This document shows, in pieces, positions 44,285 through 53,558 of a stretch of 64,000 bases of DNA. This DNA is from Silicimonas sp963779765 (lineage in GTDB: Bacteria > Pseudomonadota > Alphaproteobacteria > Rhodobacterales > Rhodobacteraceae): positions 620,001 to 684,000 of the forward strand of contig CAVZZP010000002.1 in the NCBI GenBank assembly GCA_963779765.1. Reading direction: 5' to 3'. Position numbers and translations under genes: made by a program. Below the pieces are notes generated by a model. It saw nothing but the letters and a program-made list of their open reading frames with translations. It was not told where the DNA came from and ran no database searches. How positions within the stretch are numbered: the stretch's first letter is position 1; the number at the start of each line of letters is the position of its first letter.

Positions 44285-44989
44285 ATGGGATACGCGAGAG
44301 ATGTCGTGGACAGCGTCCAGTTTCTGGCGAACCGGTCGCGCGACGCGTTCGAGGCCGGCTGGCGGCGAGAGACGGCGCAGCGTTCGCCCTATCAGGCGTG
44401 GAACGATAGGCACGAGGCGATCTTCGTCCACGTTCCGAAGGCGGCGGGGCAGTCGGTCAAGGCAGCCCTTGGGCTGGATGACGATCCCAGGTTCGGCCAC
44501 ATCTCGGCGGAAGGGCTGCGTCACGCCGATCCCGACCGCTATGCGCGCTACACCAGCTTCGCCGTCGTGCGCCATCCTGTGGATCGTCTGCGATCCGCGT
44601 TTCAATACCTGACGTCGACGACACCCTACGCCCACGACCGGGCCTGGGCCCGGCGCCATCTGTCGGGCATCCACAGCTTCCCCGACTTCGTGGAACGGCT
44701 GAACAACCCTCTTTTCCGCGCCCGCGTCATGCCGTGGATCCACTTCCGGCCGCAGTCTCACTTCGTCACGGACACGGGAGGCAGCCTCATCGTGGACCGC
44801 ATATTCCAGCTTGGGACCCTCGATACCTCATTCGCCGACTTCTGCCGGGAGATCGGTATCCAACGGCCTCTCGGCACGGCGAACGCAAGCAGGCCTCAGG
44901 GTCGGAATGTTGATCTGGACGAACGCCAGGGGAGGATCGTGAAGGACCTCTACCGCCAGGACTTCGACCTCCTGGGGTTCGCTCTTTGA
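44285..44989 (+). CDS. sulfotransferase family protein (EPS locus 2)
   Basis: A 234-residue PAPS-dependent sulfotransferase-like protein. The 5'-phosphosulfate loop is 'FVHVPKAAGQSVKA' (about residues 47-60) and the 3'-phosphate site is 'FAVVRHPVDRLRSAFQY' (about 92-108), both as in the Sulfotransfer_2/carbohydrate sulfotransferase group. In this operon it most likely sulfates the polysaccharide, as in some marine EPS. ATG 44285 follows the GT2 gene by 2 nt. Confidence 0.82.
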   Translation: MGYARDVVDSVQFLANRSRDAFEAGWRRETAQRSPYQAWNDRHEAIFVHVPKAAGQSVKAALGLDDDPRFGHISAEGLRHADPDRYARYTSFAVVRHPVDRLRSAFQYLTSTTPYAHDRAWARRHLSGIHSFPDFVERLNNPLFRARVMPWIHFRPQSHFVTDTGGSLIVDRIFQLGTLDTSFADFCREIGIQRPLGTANASRPQGRNVDLDERQGRIVKDLYRQDFDLLGFAL

Positions 44990-45044
44990 GGGCCGTCATG
45001 AGTATGCAGATCGTCGCATCCATTGCTCCAGGGCGCTACCCGAC

Positions 45045-46379
45045 ATGACGTTCGAAAGCACCGTCGCCTCCGGCTCCGGACCTCGCCGCCCTCGCGCGGG
45101 AGTAAGGAAGTACCTGACCAACGCGGGAGCGTTGATCCTCGAGCGCGCCGCTTTCGCCGGGATCAACCTCGTCGTCGGCATTTTCGTCGCGCGGTACCTG
45201 GGTCCGGGGGACTTCGGGCTTTTCAACGTGCTGATCTCCGTCGTCACCATTCTGGCGGCGGTCGCGAAGCTGGGGCTCGACGGTATCCTCGTGCGCGAAC
45301 TTCTGGTCCGTGCCGAACAGCGACGGCTCGACCTCAGCGTCGCGTTCTGGCTGATGGCGGCCAGCTCCGTCGTCTTCTCGTTCGGCCTGATCGCCGCGAT
45401 GGTGATGTGGGGCGTGTCGCAGGATGTCGTCATCTACACCGCGCTCGCCCTGTCGCTGGTTGCGGTCCAGCCGTTCACCGTGATCGACATGGCCTTCCAG
45501 GCCGACGTCCGCGCCGGCATCCCGGCTGCCACGCGCGTCGCGGTCATGCTGGTCGGGGCGGCACTGAAGGTCTTTGCGGTCGTCTCGGGCGCGCCTCTTC
45601 TCGCCTTCTTCGTCATCCTTGCGATCGAACAGGTGATCCTCATCCTGTCCTACGTCCTGGCTGCCCGGATCTTCGGTGTCACGGGCTATGTCGCAAGCTT
45701 CTCGACAGCGCGGGCGCGGGAGCTGCTTTCATCGTCCTGGCCGATGCTGGTGAGCGCCATCGCAGTGTCGATCAACATACGGATCACGCAGATCCTGGTC
45801 GCCGGTCTGATGGATGCGGAGGCTGCGGGCGTCTTCGCCGCGGCCTCGCGCATCTACGAGGCGTGGATCTACATCCCCTACGTCTGCCTTTTGGCCGTCA
45901 CGCCAGCCCTCGTCAACGCGCGCCAGAAGGATCGCGACCTCTACCTCCGCCGCCTCGTGATCGTCACGCGGATCGTCCTGGGCCTTTCCCTCGCCGTGTT
46001 CGTGTTCTTCGCGGCTGTCGGACGACCCTTCATCGACCTGACGTTCGGCGAGGCTTACGCATCATCCTACGTGCCTCTGTCGATCCTGATGCTGTCGACG
46101 ATACCGGCCGCCCTTGGAACCGTCACCGCGAAGTACTTCGTGTTCGAAGGACGCGAGAGAGCCGTGGCGTCGCGCACCATCCTCGCCGCCGCCCTGAACA
46201 TCGCGCTCTGCGTGCTGCTGATTCCGCTTCTCGGCGAAACCGGCGCTGCGCTTAGCGTCCTCGGTTCGCTTCTTGCTGCGAACTACGGCTGGCTTTGGCT
46301 TCGTCGGGCGGATCGAGAGATACTCACCGCCACCCACGATGCGGCCTTCCCCTTTGTGAGAAAGCGGCGCGATGCCTGA
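45045..46379 (+). CDS. wzx: Wzx-type polysaccharide flippase
   Basis: A 444-residue multi-pass membrane protein (12-14 helices) of the MATE/oligosaccharidyl-lipid flippase group: 'RAAFAGINLVVGIFVARYLGPGDFGLFNVL' (outline) at the start, the family's PGxFG-like signature, with many small-residue helices after. It flips the undecaprenyl-linked repeat to the periplasm. It lies between the sulfotransferase and the acyltransferase, overlapping the latter. Confidence 0.88.
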   Translation: MTFESTVASGSGPRRPRAGVRKYLTNAGALILERAAFAGINLVVGIFVARYLGPGDFGLFNVLISVVTILAAVAKLGLDGILVRELLVRAEQRRLDLSVAFWLMAASSVVFSFGLIAAMVMWGVSQDVVIYTALALSLVAVQPFTVIDMAFQADVRAGIPAATRVAVMLVGAALKVFAVVSGAPLLAFFVILAIEQVILILSYVLAARIFGVTGYVASFSTARARELLSSSWPMLVSAIAVSINIRITQILVAGLMDAEAAGVFAAASRIYEAWIYIPYVCLLAVTPALVNARQKDRDLYLRRLVIVTRIVLGLSLAVFVFFAAVGRPFIDLTFGEAYASSYVPLSILMLSTIPAALGTVTAKYFVFEGRERAVASRTILAAALNIALCVLLIPLLGETGAALSVLGSLLAANYGWLWLRRADREILTATHDAAFPFVRKRRDA

Positions 46380-47427
46380 CGCTGCTTCAGCTTTCGCCGG
46401 ACGCGACCGCGGCATCGACTGCGCACGCGGTCTTGCCATGATCCTCGTCGTTCTCGGGCACAATGCGGCTTTTGCGATCCTCGCGCCGGATGTGGTGAGC
46501 CTTGTCTTCACCTTCCACGTGCCCGCCTTCTTCGTCATCAGCGGATGCCTGCTCCGGCCCGATCGCTTCGATGCCTTGCGCGCCGCGCGGCGCATACTCG
46601 TGCCGTTCCTGCTCGTCGGTCTCGCGCTGGCGCTTGCCAAATCGTATCTGCGCGAAACGGACACCTCACTCGCATTGCTCGGGCTGCTGTGGGGAACAGG
46701 GGCGACCCTTCCATCCTCGCAACTCTGGTTTCTGCCGGCGCTTCTGCTGACGCTTCTCGCGTCGGTTCGCCTGCTCGATGTCGTGAAGCGATGGTCCATC
46801 CCCTTGCCGCTGGCCCTGTTCGCGCTGCTGCCGATCGCCTGGCTTGCTCTGCAACTTCCGGCGCCACCCCTCGAAGTTCTTCGACGGCCTGGAGAGGCCT
46901 CGCCCCTTGGCTGGCCGGGCAACCTCGACCTGGTGCCCATGGCTTGTTTCTTCACGCTCTTCGGGTTTTTCGCGATGTCGAAAGGCCTGTTGCAGCGTTT
47001 GCCCGACTGGGCCGTCCTTCCGGCGCTGGCGACCGTCTTCCTGTGCTTCGTCCTGGGCGCTCGGACCGACCTGAACCTGCGCGTCGCCGAAGCCTTTCCC
47101 CTGGCCGTCGCCGCTGGGATCGCGGGAAGCATTGCGGTCTGCCTGGCCGGTCGGTGGATCGCCAGACATGGAGCGTGGCCAGCGGCGGGCCTCGACATCA
47201 TCGGTCGTCACTCGATGGCGATCCTGGCCTTCCACGTCCTTGCCCAGAACACCGCGATCACCCTGGCCACCTGGCGCGGCGCTGGCGTGTCCGAGCTGGT
47301 GGCGGCCGCCGGGCTGGGGCTCGTGATCGGTCTCGGCTTTCCGCTTCTTCTCGTCCGGGCGTTCGACGTCATCCAGCCCCGGGCCCTCTTTCTGTCGGAG
47401 GCGCGGAAGTGCAACCCACGTTTCTAG
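46372..47427 (+). CDS. acyltransferase family 3 (membrane O-acyltransferase)
   Basis: A 351-residue protein with about ten helices. The N-terminus 'RDRGIDCARGLAMILVVLGHNAAF' carries the RGID...H pattern that defines Acyl_transf_3 (the catalytic His near residue 29). 'FHVPAFFVISGCLLRP' follows. It probably acetylates or otherwise acylates the EPS repeat. It overlaps Wzx (8 nt) and the following Wzy gene. Confidence 0.88.
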   Translation: MPDAASAFAGRDRGIDCARGLAMILVVLGHNAAFAILAPDVVSLVFTFHVPAFFVISGCLLRPDRFDALRAARRILVPFLLVGLALALAKSYLRETDTSLALLGLLWGTGATLPSSQLWFLPALLLTLLASVRLLDVVKRWSIPLPLALFALLPIAWLALQLPAPPLEVLRRPGEASPLGWPGNLDLVPMACFFTLFGFFAMSKGLLQRLPDWAVLPALATVFLCFVLGARTDLNLRVAEAFPLAVAAGIAGSIAVCLAGRWIARHGAWPAAGLDIIGRHSMAILAFHVLAQNTAITLATWRGAGVSELVAAAGLGLVIGLGFPLLLVRAFDVIQPRALFLSEARKCNPRF

Positions 47428-48866
47428 GCCTTCTCGTCGCCGTTCTCGGTCTCGCCGTCCTGTTTCGACGCGAAGAGGTGGTCGTGAAGACGGCGCTGCT
47501 GCTCACCCTTCTCGGTTCGGGAGCCGTGGTGAACCTGCCGTCGCTCGGGGGCGCGTCCATTCTGGCCGCTCCTGCCTTTACCGGGTTCATCGCGCTTAGA
47601 AACCTGATGACGAAGGGCGGAACGCTGCGGCTTCTCGCAGCCTTCCGCGTCGGAAGTCCCGGGTTCTGGCTCTTGCTCGCCATCCTATATGGCGCCACTG
47701 CGGCGTTTCTCATCGGCCCCTTCTTCCACGGCAAGATCGAGGTCTACCCGGTGTCACGTCCTGCGCCCGAGGGCGAGCCGACGTTCCTCATCCCATTCGA
47801 GCCCATGTCGGGAAACCTGACGCAGACGGTGTATTCCATCGGCCAACTGGTCCTCTATGGCAGCGTGACGGCCCTGATCGCCACGCGTCGCAGCCATCGC
47901 GCCGTTCTGGACGGCCTCGTCCTTCTCGGCGCCGCTCATGTCGCCATCTCGTTGATCGACCTTGCGACCTACTACACCGGGACCGGCGTCCTTCTCGACT
48001 GGTTGCGGACCGCGACCTACACGAGTTGGACCGACAACGAGATCGCCGGGTTCAAGCGCATCAGCGGGCTCTTTCCCGAGACATCCATGTACTCGATCTA
48101 CGCCATGACCATTCTCGGCATGACGCTGAGGCTGGTCCTTGCCCGCTATCGGACGAGGATCACGCAGCCGGTCTTCTACATGACGCTCGTGCTTCTCATC
48201 CTCTCGACGTCCTCGACCGCCTATGCGGCCCTGACGGTGGCCTCGGCGCTGTTCCTTCTGGTGGCTCTCAAGGACGCCTGGCTGCTGGAGCGGTTCCGGA
48301 CCATGCGGATCATCCTCGTCTGCGGCCTGGCCCTCTTCCTGGCCGCCGCGACTCTGCTTCTGCTGGCTCCGGGCCTGGGGGACCAGGCGCGCGTCCTGAT
48401 CGACGAGACGATCACCAACAAGATGAGCTCGACCTCGGGCGCCGAGAGGGCGAACCTGAACGCGGGCGCCTTCAAGACATTCCTCGACACGCTGATGCTC
48501 GGCGCCGGGATCGGCAGCGTCCGGACCTCGAGCTTCGTCCTGACGCTTCTGTCGAACCTGGGGCTTTTCGGTACGGTCTGCTTCGGCCTCTTCATCGCCA
48601 GCCTCTTCGGTCGGGACACGTCTGTCCGGGATTGCGACCCAGAGACCAAGGTTCTGGCGAATGCGGCACGGTGGGGCGTCATTTCCGGCCTGATCGCGGC
48701 GTCGGCCTCGTTCCACGTCTTCGACCTCGGACCGCTTTTCTACGCGCTGGCCGCCCTTTCGCATCCCAGGCTGCTGGTCGCGGTCGCCGTGCCTTCCACT
48801 CATGCCGCAAGACGGTTTGCCCGGCGGGGCTCCTCCCCGACCGGCACCTTCGCGCGCGGCGCCTGA
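47409..48866 (+). CDS. wzy: Wzy-like polysaccharide polymerase/ligase
   Basis: A 485-residue multi-helix membrane protein. GTG 47409 is the only start that fits after the acyltransferase and before the first helix. It has a large periplasmic loop ('IEVYPVSRPAPEGEPTFLIPF' to 'TGTGVLLDWLRTATYTSW' in outline) and 'FKRISGLFPETSMYSIY', 'GAERANLNAGAFKTF' motifs resembling Wzy/O-antigen ligase loops. Wzy proteins share little sequence, so the call rests on topology and operon position. Confidence 0.78.
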   Translation: MQPTFLGLLVAVLGLAVLFRREEVVVKTALLLTLLGSGAVVNLPSLGGASILAAPAFTGFIALRNLMTKGGTLRLLAAFRVGSPGFWLLLAILYGATAAFLIGPFFHGKIEVYPVSRPAPEGEPTFLIPFEPMSGNLTQTVYSIGQLVLYGSVTALIATRRSHRAVLDGLVLLGAAHVAISLIDLATYYTGTGVLLDWLRTATYTSWTDNEIAGFKRISGLFPETSMYSIYAMTILGMTLRLVLARYRTRITQPVFYMTLVLLILSTSSTAYAALTVASALFLLVALKDAWLLERFRTMRIILVCGLALFLAAATLLLLAPGLGDQARVLIDETITNKMSSTSGAERANLNAGAFKTFLDTLMLGAGIGSVRTSSFVLTLLSNLGLFGTVCFGLFIASLFGRDTSVRDCDPETKVLANAARWGVISGLIAASASFHVFDLGPLFYALAALSHPRLLVAVAVPSTHAARRFARRGSSPTGTFARGA

Positions 48867-48878
48867 ACAGGACATTTC

Positions 48879-49928
48879 ATGGTTTCCATCCAGATTTCCC
48901 ATCCGCTCATGGTCAACGCTCGCGTTCTCGGCGTGCCCTCGAACGGCCAGAAGCGTGTCGCCGAGGAGATTTCGCGGCGTCTCACCGGGGTCGAACTCGT
49001 ACGGCCGGGGAATGCGTCGTCGTCGGGGCCGAAGGGGCATCTCTGGGAGCAGACAGTGCTTCCGCGCAGGACGCGGCGGCAGAACCTGTGGAGCCCCTCG
49101 ACCACGGGCCCGGTCTATCACCCCAGCCATGTCGTGACCGTCCATGACATCGCCTTCGTCGACGAGCCCGCATGGTTCTCGCGCTCGTTCGCCGTCGTAT
49201 ACGATCAGGTCGTCTCGCGCCTTGTCCGGCATGCACGCCACATCGTGACGGTGTCGGACTTCACCCGCCAGCGGCTGATCGACCACTATGGCGCGCGACC
49301 CGAGTTGGTGACCCGGATCTACTCCGGCACTTCGGTCGCGTTTCGGCGCACCGAAGCGGAAGCGACGCGCGAGACGCTGAACCGCCTCGGAATTCCCGAC
49401 GCTCCCTACCTCGTCGCGTTCCTCGGCAACGATCCCCGGAAGAACCTCGCGCGGATCGTGGAAGCCTGGCGCATCGTCGCGGACCGTCACCCCGAGGCGC
49501 GGCTGGTCACTTTCGGGCGCACGTCGAACGCGCGGGTCTTCAAGGCGGCCGAGATTGGGGAGCCTCCGGCCTCGATCCTGCACGTCGGTCCTGTCAGCGA
49601 CGACGACCTCGCCTGCCTCTATACCGGATCCCGCGGCCTGGTCTTTCCGTCGCTCTACGAAGGCTTCGGCCTTCCGGTGATCGAAGCCGCCGCCTGCGGT
49701 GCGCGCGTCCTGACTTCCGCCGTCTCGGCCATGCCCGAGGTCAGCCCGGAGGACACGCTCCTCGTCGATCCGAACAGCGTCGCCCACATCGCTCAGGCGA
49801 TGGTTGAACTGCTGGGCGCCTCGGACGATGCCGACGCCACCGCCGCCCGCATCGCATCGGCCCGGCGGTTCGACTGGGACACGACGGCCTCGCTTTATGC
49901 CGATCTCTTCGGAAAGGTTTTCGCATGA
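48879..49928 (+). CDS. glycosyltransferase family 4 (GT-B)
   Basis: A 349-residue GT-B retaining transferase. The second Rossmann half opens near 'YLVAFLGNDPRKNLARIVEAW' and the donor site is 'VFPSLYEGFGLPVIEAAACG', the classic E-x7-E motif. 'CLYTGSRGLVFPS' precedes it. It resembles WbaZ/mannosyl and rhamnosyl transferases. With rfbABD upstream, dTDP-rhamnose is one candidate donor. It overlaps the next GT by 4 nt. Confidence 0.87.
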   Translation: MVSIQISHPLMVNARVLGVPSNGQKRVAEEISRRLTGVELVRPGNASSSGPKGHLWEQTVLPRRTRRQNLWSPSTTGPVYHPSHVVTVHDIAFVDEPAWFSRSFAVVYDQVVSRLVRHARHIVTVSDFTRQRLIDHYGARPELVTRIYSGTSVAFRRTEAEATRETLNRLGIPDAPYLVAFLGNDPRKNLARIVEAWRIVADRHPEARLVTFGRTSNARVFKAAEIGEPPASILHVGPVSDDDLACLYTGSRGLVFPSLYEGFGLPVIEAAACGARVLTSAVSAMPEVSPEDTLLVDPNSVAHIAQAMVELLGASDDADATAARIASARRFDWDTTASLYADLFGKVFA

Positions 49929-51109
49929 CGGTCACGCGCCCACCCCTCGGTATCGACCTCATGATCGAAAGCACGGGCGGCGGGTCGGTGCGCCATGTCA
50001 TGGACCTGTTCGACGCTCTGCTTGCCCGAGGTCACGATGTGCGTCTCATCGCCTCGCTTGCCCGAAGCGAGCCCCAGTTCCTGGACTGGCTGGCGCAGGT
50101 GTCGGCGGAGCGTTTCATCCGCATGGACATGCGGCGCGAGCCGCATCCGTCCGACCTCGGGGCCGCCTTGCGGCTGCGATCACTGCTGGGGCCGACGAAG
50201 GATCGGATCCTCCATGCTCATTCGAGCAAGGCGGGACTCATCGCGCAGACACTGCGACGCCGATATCGCGCGACGTTGTTCACCCCCCATGCCTTCCGCG
50301 GCATGGATCGGTCCCTTCCCCGTACGCGGGGTCGTGTCATGAGGAATGTCGATCACTGGCTGGGGCGTCCGCACGACAGGATCATCGCCGTCTCGCCAGA
50401 AGAGCTGGACTACGCCCGCGACATCGGCCTTTCCGGCGACCGGCTGCGTTATGTCCCGAACGGCATCGATCCGGACTTCATCGCGCGAGCCGCGGGACCG
50501 GTCCGGCCAAGGGGTGATGGCCCCCTGAAGGTCGGCTTCGTGGGGCGGCTTGTGCATCAGAAGAACCCAATGGCCTTCATCGAGGCCTTCGCTCTGGCGC
50601 GCCGCCAGCGTCAGGACATCCATGCGGTGGTCATCGGAGCAGGTCCGCTCGAGGCCGAGGTGACGCGGTGTGTCACCTCTCACGGCCTCGACGGCAGTGT
50701 CAGTTTCCTTGGCCCGGTGAACTTCGTGCAGCACATGCGCGAAATGGATGTGCAGGTACACACCAGCCGCTACGAGTCCCTGCCCTATGTCCTTCTGGAA
50801 GCCTGCGCCGTGGGGATGCCGATCGTCGCGGTCCGAAACGCTGGAACCGAGACGGTCTTCGGCCGTGACGCGGACCTCGTCAGCAATTGCACGGACGCCG
50901 ATGCCATTGCCGACGCCCTCCTCAGCGTGGTGTCCAGCGAGGATCGCATGCGGTCCTCCGGCCAGCGATCACAGGAGGCGGGCGCCCGGTTTTCAATTGC
51001 GACGATGGTCCAAGAGATCGAAGCGCTTTATCGGGAAGCCAGTCTTGATCGCGGCGTCCAATCACCGACGTCGCCCCTTCGAGAAGCCGCAGGCGCGTCG
51101 GCGAGCTAG
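49925..51109 (+). CDS. glycosyltransferase family 4 (GT-B), second copy
   Basis: A 394-residue GT-B transferase. 'HAHSSKAGLIAQTLRRRYRA', 'FTPHAFRGMD', 'VGFVGRLVHQKNPMAFIEAF' and 'YVLLEACAVGMPIVAVRNAG' (E-x7-E) mark the domain. The mid-region resembles EPS GT4 enzymes such as those adding the second or third sugar. It is the last gene of the ten-gene operon. The tail after about residue 380 is low complexity. Confidence 0.86.
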   Translation: MTVTRPPLGIDLMIESTGGGSVRHVMDLFDALLARGHDVRLIASLARSEPQFLDWLAQVSAERFIRMDMRREPHPSDLGAALRLRSLLGPTKDRILHAHSSKAGLIAQTLRRRYRATLFTPHAFRGMDRSLPRTRGRVMRNVDHWLGRPHDRIIAVSPEELDYARDIGLSGDRLRYVPNGIDPDFIARAAGPVRPRGDGPLKVGFVGRLVHQKNPMAFIEAFALARRQRQDIHAVVIGAGPLEAEVTRCVTSHGLDGSVSFLGPVNFVQHMREMDVQVHTSRYESLPYVLLEACAVGMPIVAVRNAGTETVFGRDADLVSNCTDADAIADALLSVVSSEDRMRSSGQRSQEAGARFSIATMVQEIEALYREASLDRGVQSPTSPLREAAGASAS

Positions 51110-51203
51110 GCGGTATAAGACTGACGGCAGCCGGATCTCTTCATGCTGCACTTGCACAATGCCTTTAGCACTCCATATACCATCCAAGTGGATGGAGAAT
51201 GAA

Positions 51204-51614
51204 ATGCCGAAGATACACCCGCTGCGGCCTCCCGAGACCGAGAAGATCACGATCAACCTCGGGCACGTCGACCTTGGACGCATCGACCTTCTGGTGAGCG
51301 AGGGCTTCTATTCCAACCGCACGGATTTCATCCGGACGGCCATCCGCAACCAGATCACCGCCGAGCAGGAGCAGGTGACGTCCTCGATGAGGCGGCACAC
51401 GCTCGAGCTTGGCCTCGTCGACCTGACCAAGGCGCAACTGGAGGCGGCGCGGGACAAGGGCGAACTATTGGACATACGGGTCGTCGGATTGGCGCGGATC
51501 GCGCCCGACGTCTCGACCGACCTCGCGCTGGCGACGATCGGTTCCATTCACGTTCTCGGCGCGCTTCAGGCGTCGAGAGAACTCAAGGCGGCCCTCAAGG
51601 ACCGGATGACCTGA
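51204..51614 (+). CDS. ribbon-helix-helix (CopG-like) transcriptional regulator
   Basis: A 136-residue regulator. The RHH fold spans about residues 13-45 ('KITINLGHVDLGRIDLLVSEG' and 'YSNRTDFIRTAIRNQIT'), where the first strand pairs in the dimer and reads DNA. The longer C-terminal part ('LGLVDLTKAQLEAARDKGE', 'VVGLARIAPDVS') probably oligomerises. GGAG 6 nt before ATG 51204 favours this start over ATG 51192. It precedes the esterase gene and may regulate it. Confidence 0.82.
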   Translation: MPKIHPLRPPETEKITINLGHVDLGRIDLLVSEGFYSNRTDFIRTAIRNQITAEQEQVTSSMRRHTLELGLVDLTKAQLEAARDKGELLDIRVVGLARIAPDVSTDLALATIGSIHVLGALQASRELKAALKDRMT

Positions 51615-51644
51615 GGCCGCGGCCTCCTTTCAAGGATTAGAACG

Positions 51645-52686
51645 ATGAACGACCAATTCGCGACGGCCATGGGCCGGGCGCTTGAGCAGACGCGCGCCGG
51701 GAATCCCTCCGAGGCGACACGCATCCTTCAGGCGGCACTGTCGGGCGACGGACCCAAGCGGCAGCGTCGGCCCCTCGGGGAAGTCGTGTCCTCCCTCGTC
51801 AAGGCTCGGCCGAAGCGCCGGGGCGCCTCGGTTCGCCCGGACGTTCCGGAAGGTGCGAGATACGAGGCGGGACGCCATGAAAGCAACTTCGGCGCGCGTG
51901 ACTACCGCGTCTTCGTGCCCACGCCGCGGGCGGAACCTTTGCAGGGACTTGTCGTGATGCTGCACGGCTGCACGCAGGATGCCGACGACTTCGCCGCTGG
52001 CACTCGCATGAACCTTCATGCCGAGCGCGAGAACCTTGTCGTGGTCTATCCCGAGCAGCCCCGGCAGGCGAACCAGATGGGCTGCTGGAACTGGTTCCGT
52101 CCCGAGGACCAGGCGCGGGACAGGGGCGAACCGGCGCTGCTGGCGGACCTTGCCGTCGACTCTCGCCGCGCAGCATGGCGTTGCACAGGGCCGGACCTAT
52201 GTCGCCGGTCTGTCCGCGGGCGCGGCGATGGCGGCGATCCTTGGCGGGACGCACCCCGAGGTCTTCGCGGCGGTCGGTGTGCATTCGGGCCTGGCGCCCG
52301 GGTCCGCCAGCGACCTGCCAAGCGCGCTTGCGGCGATGCGGGGCGGACGCGGTGGGACCCGGCGCGCGACGACGCCAGTACGCAGCATCGTCTTCCACGG
52401 AACTTCCGATGCGACGGTCGCACCCGCCAATGCGGATGCGGTCATCGCCGCCTCGCTCGGTGGAGAAACGACGGTGGAGATCGCGTCGCAGGTGCCCGGC
52501 GCAACCGTCGCCCTGCACCGCGACGAGACGGGACGAACGCTCGCCGAGGACTGGCGTCTCGAGGGGATAGGCCACGCCTGGTCCGGCGGCTCGACCGCGG
52601 GAAGCTACACCCATCCCGACGGGCCGGACGCCTCGGCGGAAATGGTGCGCTTCTTCCTCGCCGTCTCGGCGGAGGCGAAGGTCTGA
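51645..52686 (+). pseudogene. PHB-depolymerase-like esterase, one frame break
   Basis: An alpha/beta-hydrolase of the extracellular PHB depolymerase/feruloyl-esterase-like family, about 346 residues. 'RVFVPTPRAEPLQGLVVMLHGCTQDADDF' (outline) gives the strand-turn with the oxyanion hole, 'YVAGLSAGAAMAAI' the nucleophile Ser, 'VFHGTSDATVAPANAD' the Asp and 'GIGHAWSGGS' the His. One extra base near 52162 breaks the frame between 'LLADLAVD' and 'AAQHGVAQGR'. There is no obvious signal peptide. A linker rich in Arg follows the N-terminal helix. Confidence 0.84.
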
Positions 52687-52767
52687 CCACTCCCCCCTTG
52701 GCTCTGCCGGATTACTCGCAGATCATCCGGCGGAGCCTGCCTGACGACATTCGAAAGAGAGACACCC

Positions 52768-53556
52768 ATGCAGATCGAAGACCGCCTAACCTCAGCAATC
52801 GAAATCTGTGCGGAGGCCGGGCGACTGGCGCTCGACAAGTTCCGCGACCGCGCGTCGCTCGTCGTCGAGGCCAAGGGCCGGCAGGACTGGGTCAGCGAAG
52901 CCGACCGGGGTGTCGAGGCGCTGATCCGCGAGCGTCTGGCGGCCGCCTGGCCGGACGATGCGGTGGTGGGCGAGGAGTACGCAGCCTCCGAAGGCCGGTC
53001 CGGGTTCACCTGGGTCATCGACCCCATCGACGGCACGACGAACTTCGTGCAGGAGATTCCTGCCTGGTGCGTCGTCCTCGCCTGCGTTCACGGGGCTGAC
53101 ATCGTCGCGGGCGTCATCCACGACCCCGTGCATGACGAGACCTTCGCGGCGCGCGCGGGCGGTGGGGCCTTCCTGAACGGACGCCCGATGTCCGTCGCGA
53201 CGGACACGACGCTCGACAGCGGGACCGTCGGCGTGGGCTATTCCAACCGTGTCGATGCGGCAAAGACGGTGCCGCTGATCGAAACGCTGATCGGCACCGG
53301 CGCGATGTTCCACCGCAATGCGTCAGGCGCGCTGTCGCTGGCCTACGTCGCATCGGGACGACTACTGGGCTACGTCGAGCAGCACATGAACGCCTGGGAC
53401 TGTCTTGCCGGCCAGCTTCTGATCCGCGAGGCCGGCGGCCGCATCGAGGAGCAGGACGCGCAGGCCATGATCGAGGACGGCGGACGCGTCATCGCGTCGG
53501 GCCCCCTCGCCTTCGACGCGCTCCGGGACATGGCGGTCAAGGTCTGGTCGGACTGA
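52768..53556 (+). CDS. inositol monophosphatase family protein
   Basis: A 262-residue Mg-dependent, lithium-sensitive-type phosphatase. Metal-binding motifs are 'VVGEEYAASEG' (GEE), 'VIDPIDGTTNF' (DPIDGT) and 'NAWDCLAGQLLIREAGG' (WD, GG). Family members act on inositol-1-phosphate, fructose-bisphosphate, histidinol-phosphate or PAP; this one is closest in pattern to the SuhB/HisN group but not assignable. It converges on the histidine phosphatase gene with 2 bp between. Confidence 0.88.
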   Translation: MQIEDRLTSAIEICAEAGRLALDKFRDRASLVVEAKGRQDWVSEADRGVEALIRERLAAAWPDDAVVGEEYAASEGRSGFTWVIDPIDGTTNFVQEIPAWCVVLACVHGADIVAGVIHDPVHDETFAARAGGGAFLNGRPMSVATDTTLDSGTVGVGYSNRVDAAKTVPLIETLIGTGAMFHRNASGALSLAYVASGRLLGYVEQHMNAWDCLAGQLLIREAGGRIEEQDAQAMIEDGGRVIASGPLAFDALRDMAVKVWSD

Positions 53557-53558
53557 CC

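Noticed and set aside
47754..49787. 677-residue antisense open frame over wzy and a glycosyltransferase
   Set aside because: Low-complexity charged sequence, typical of a high-GC shadow; the sense genes are coupled and conserved.
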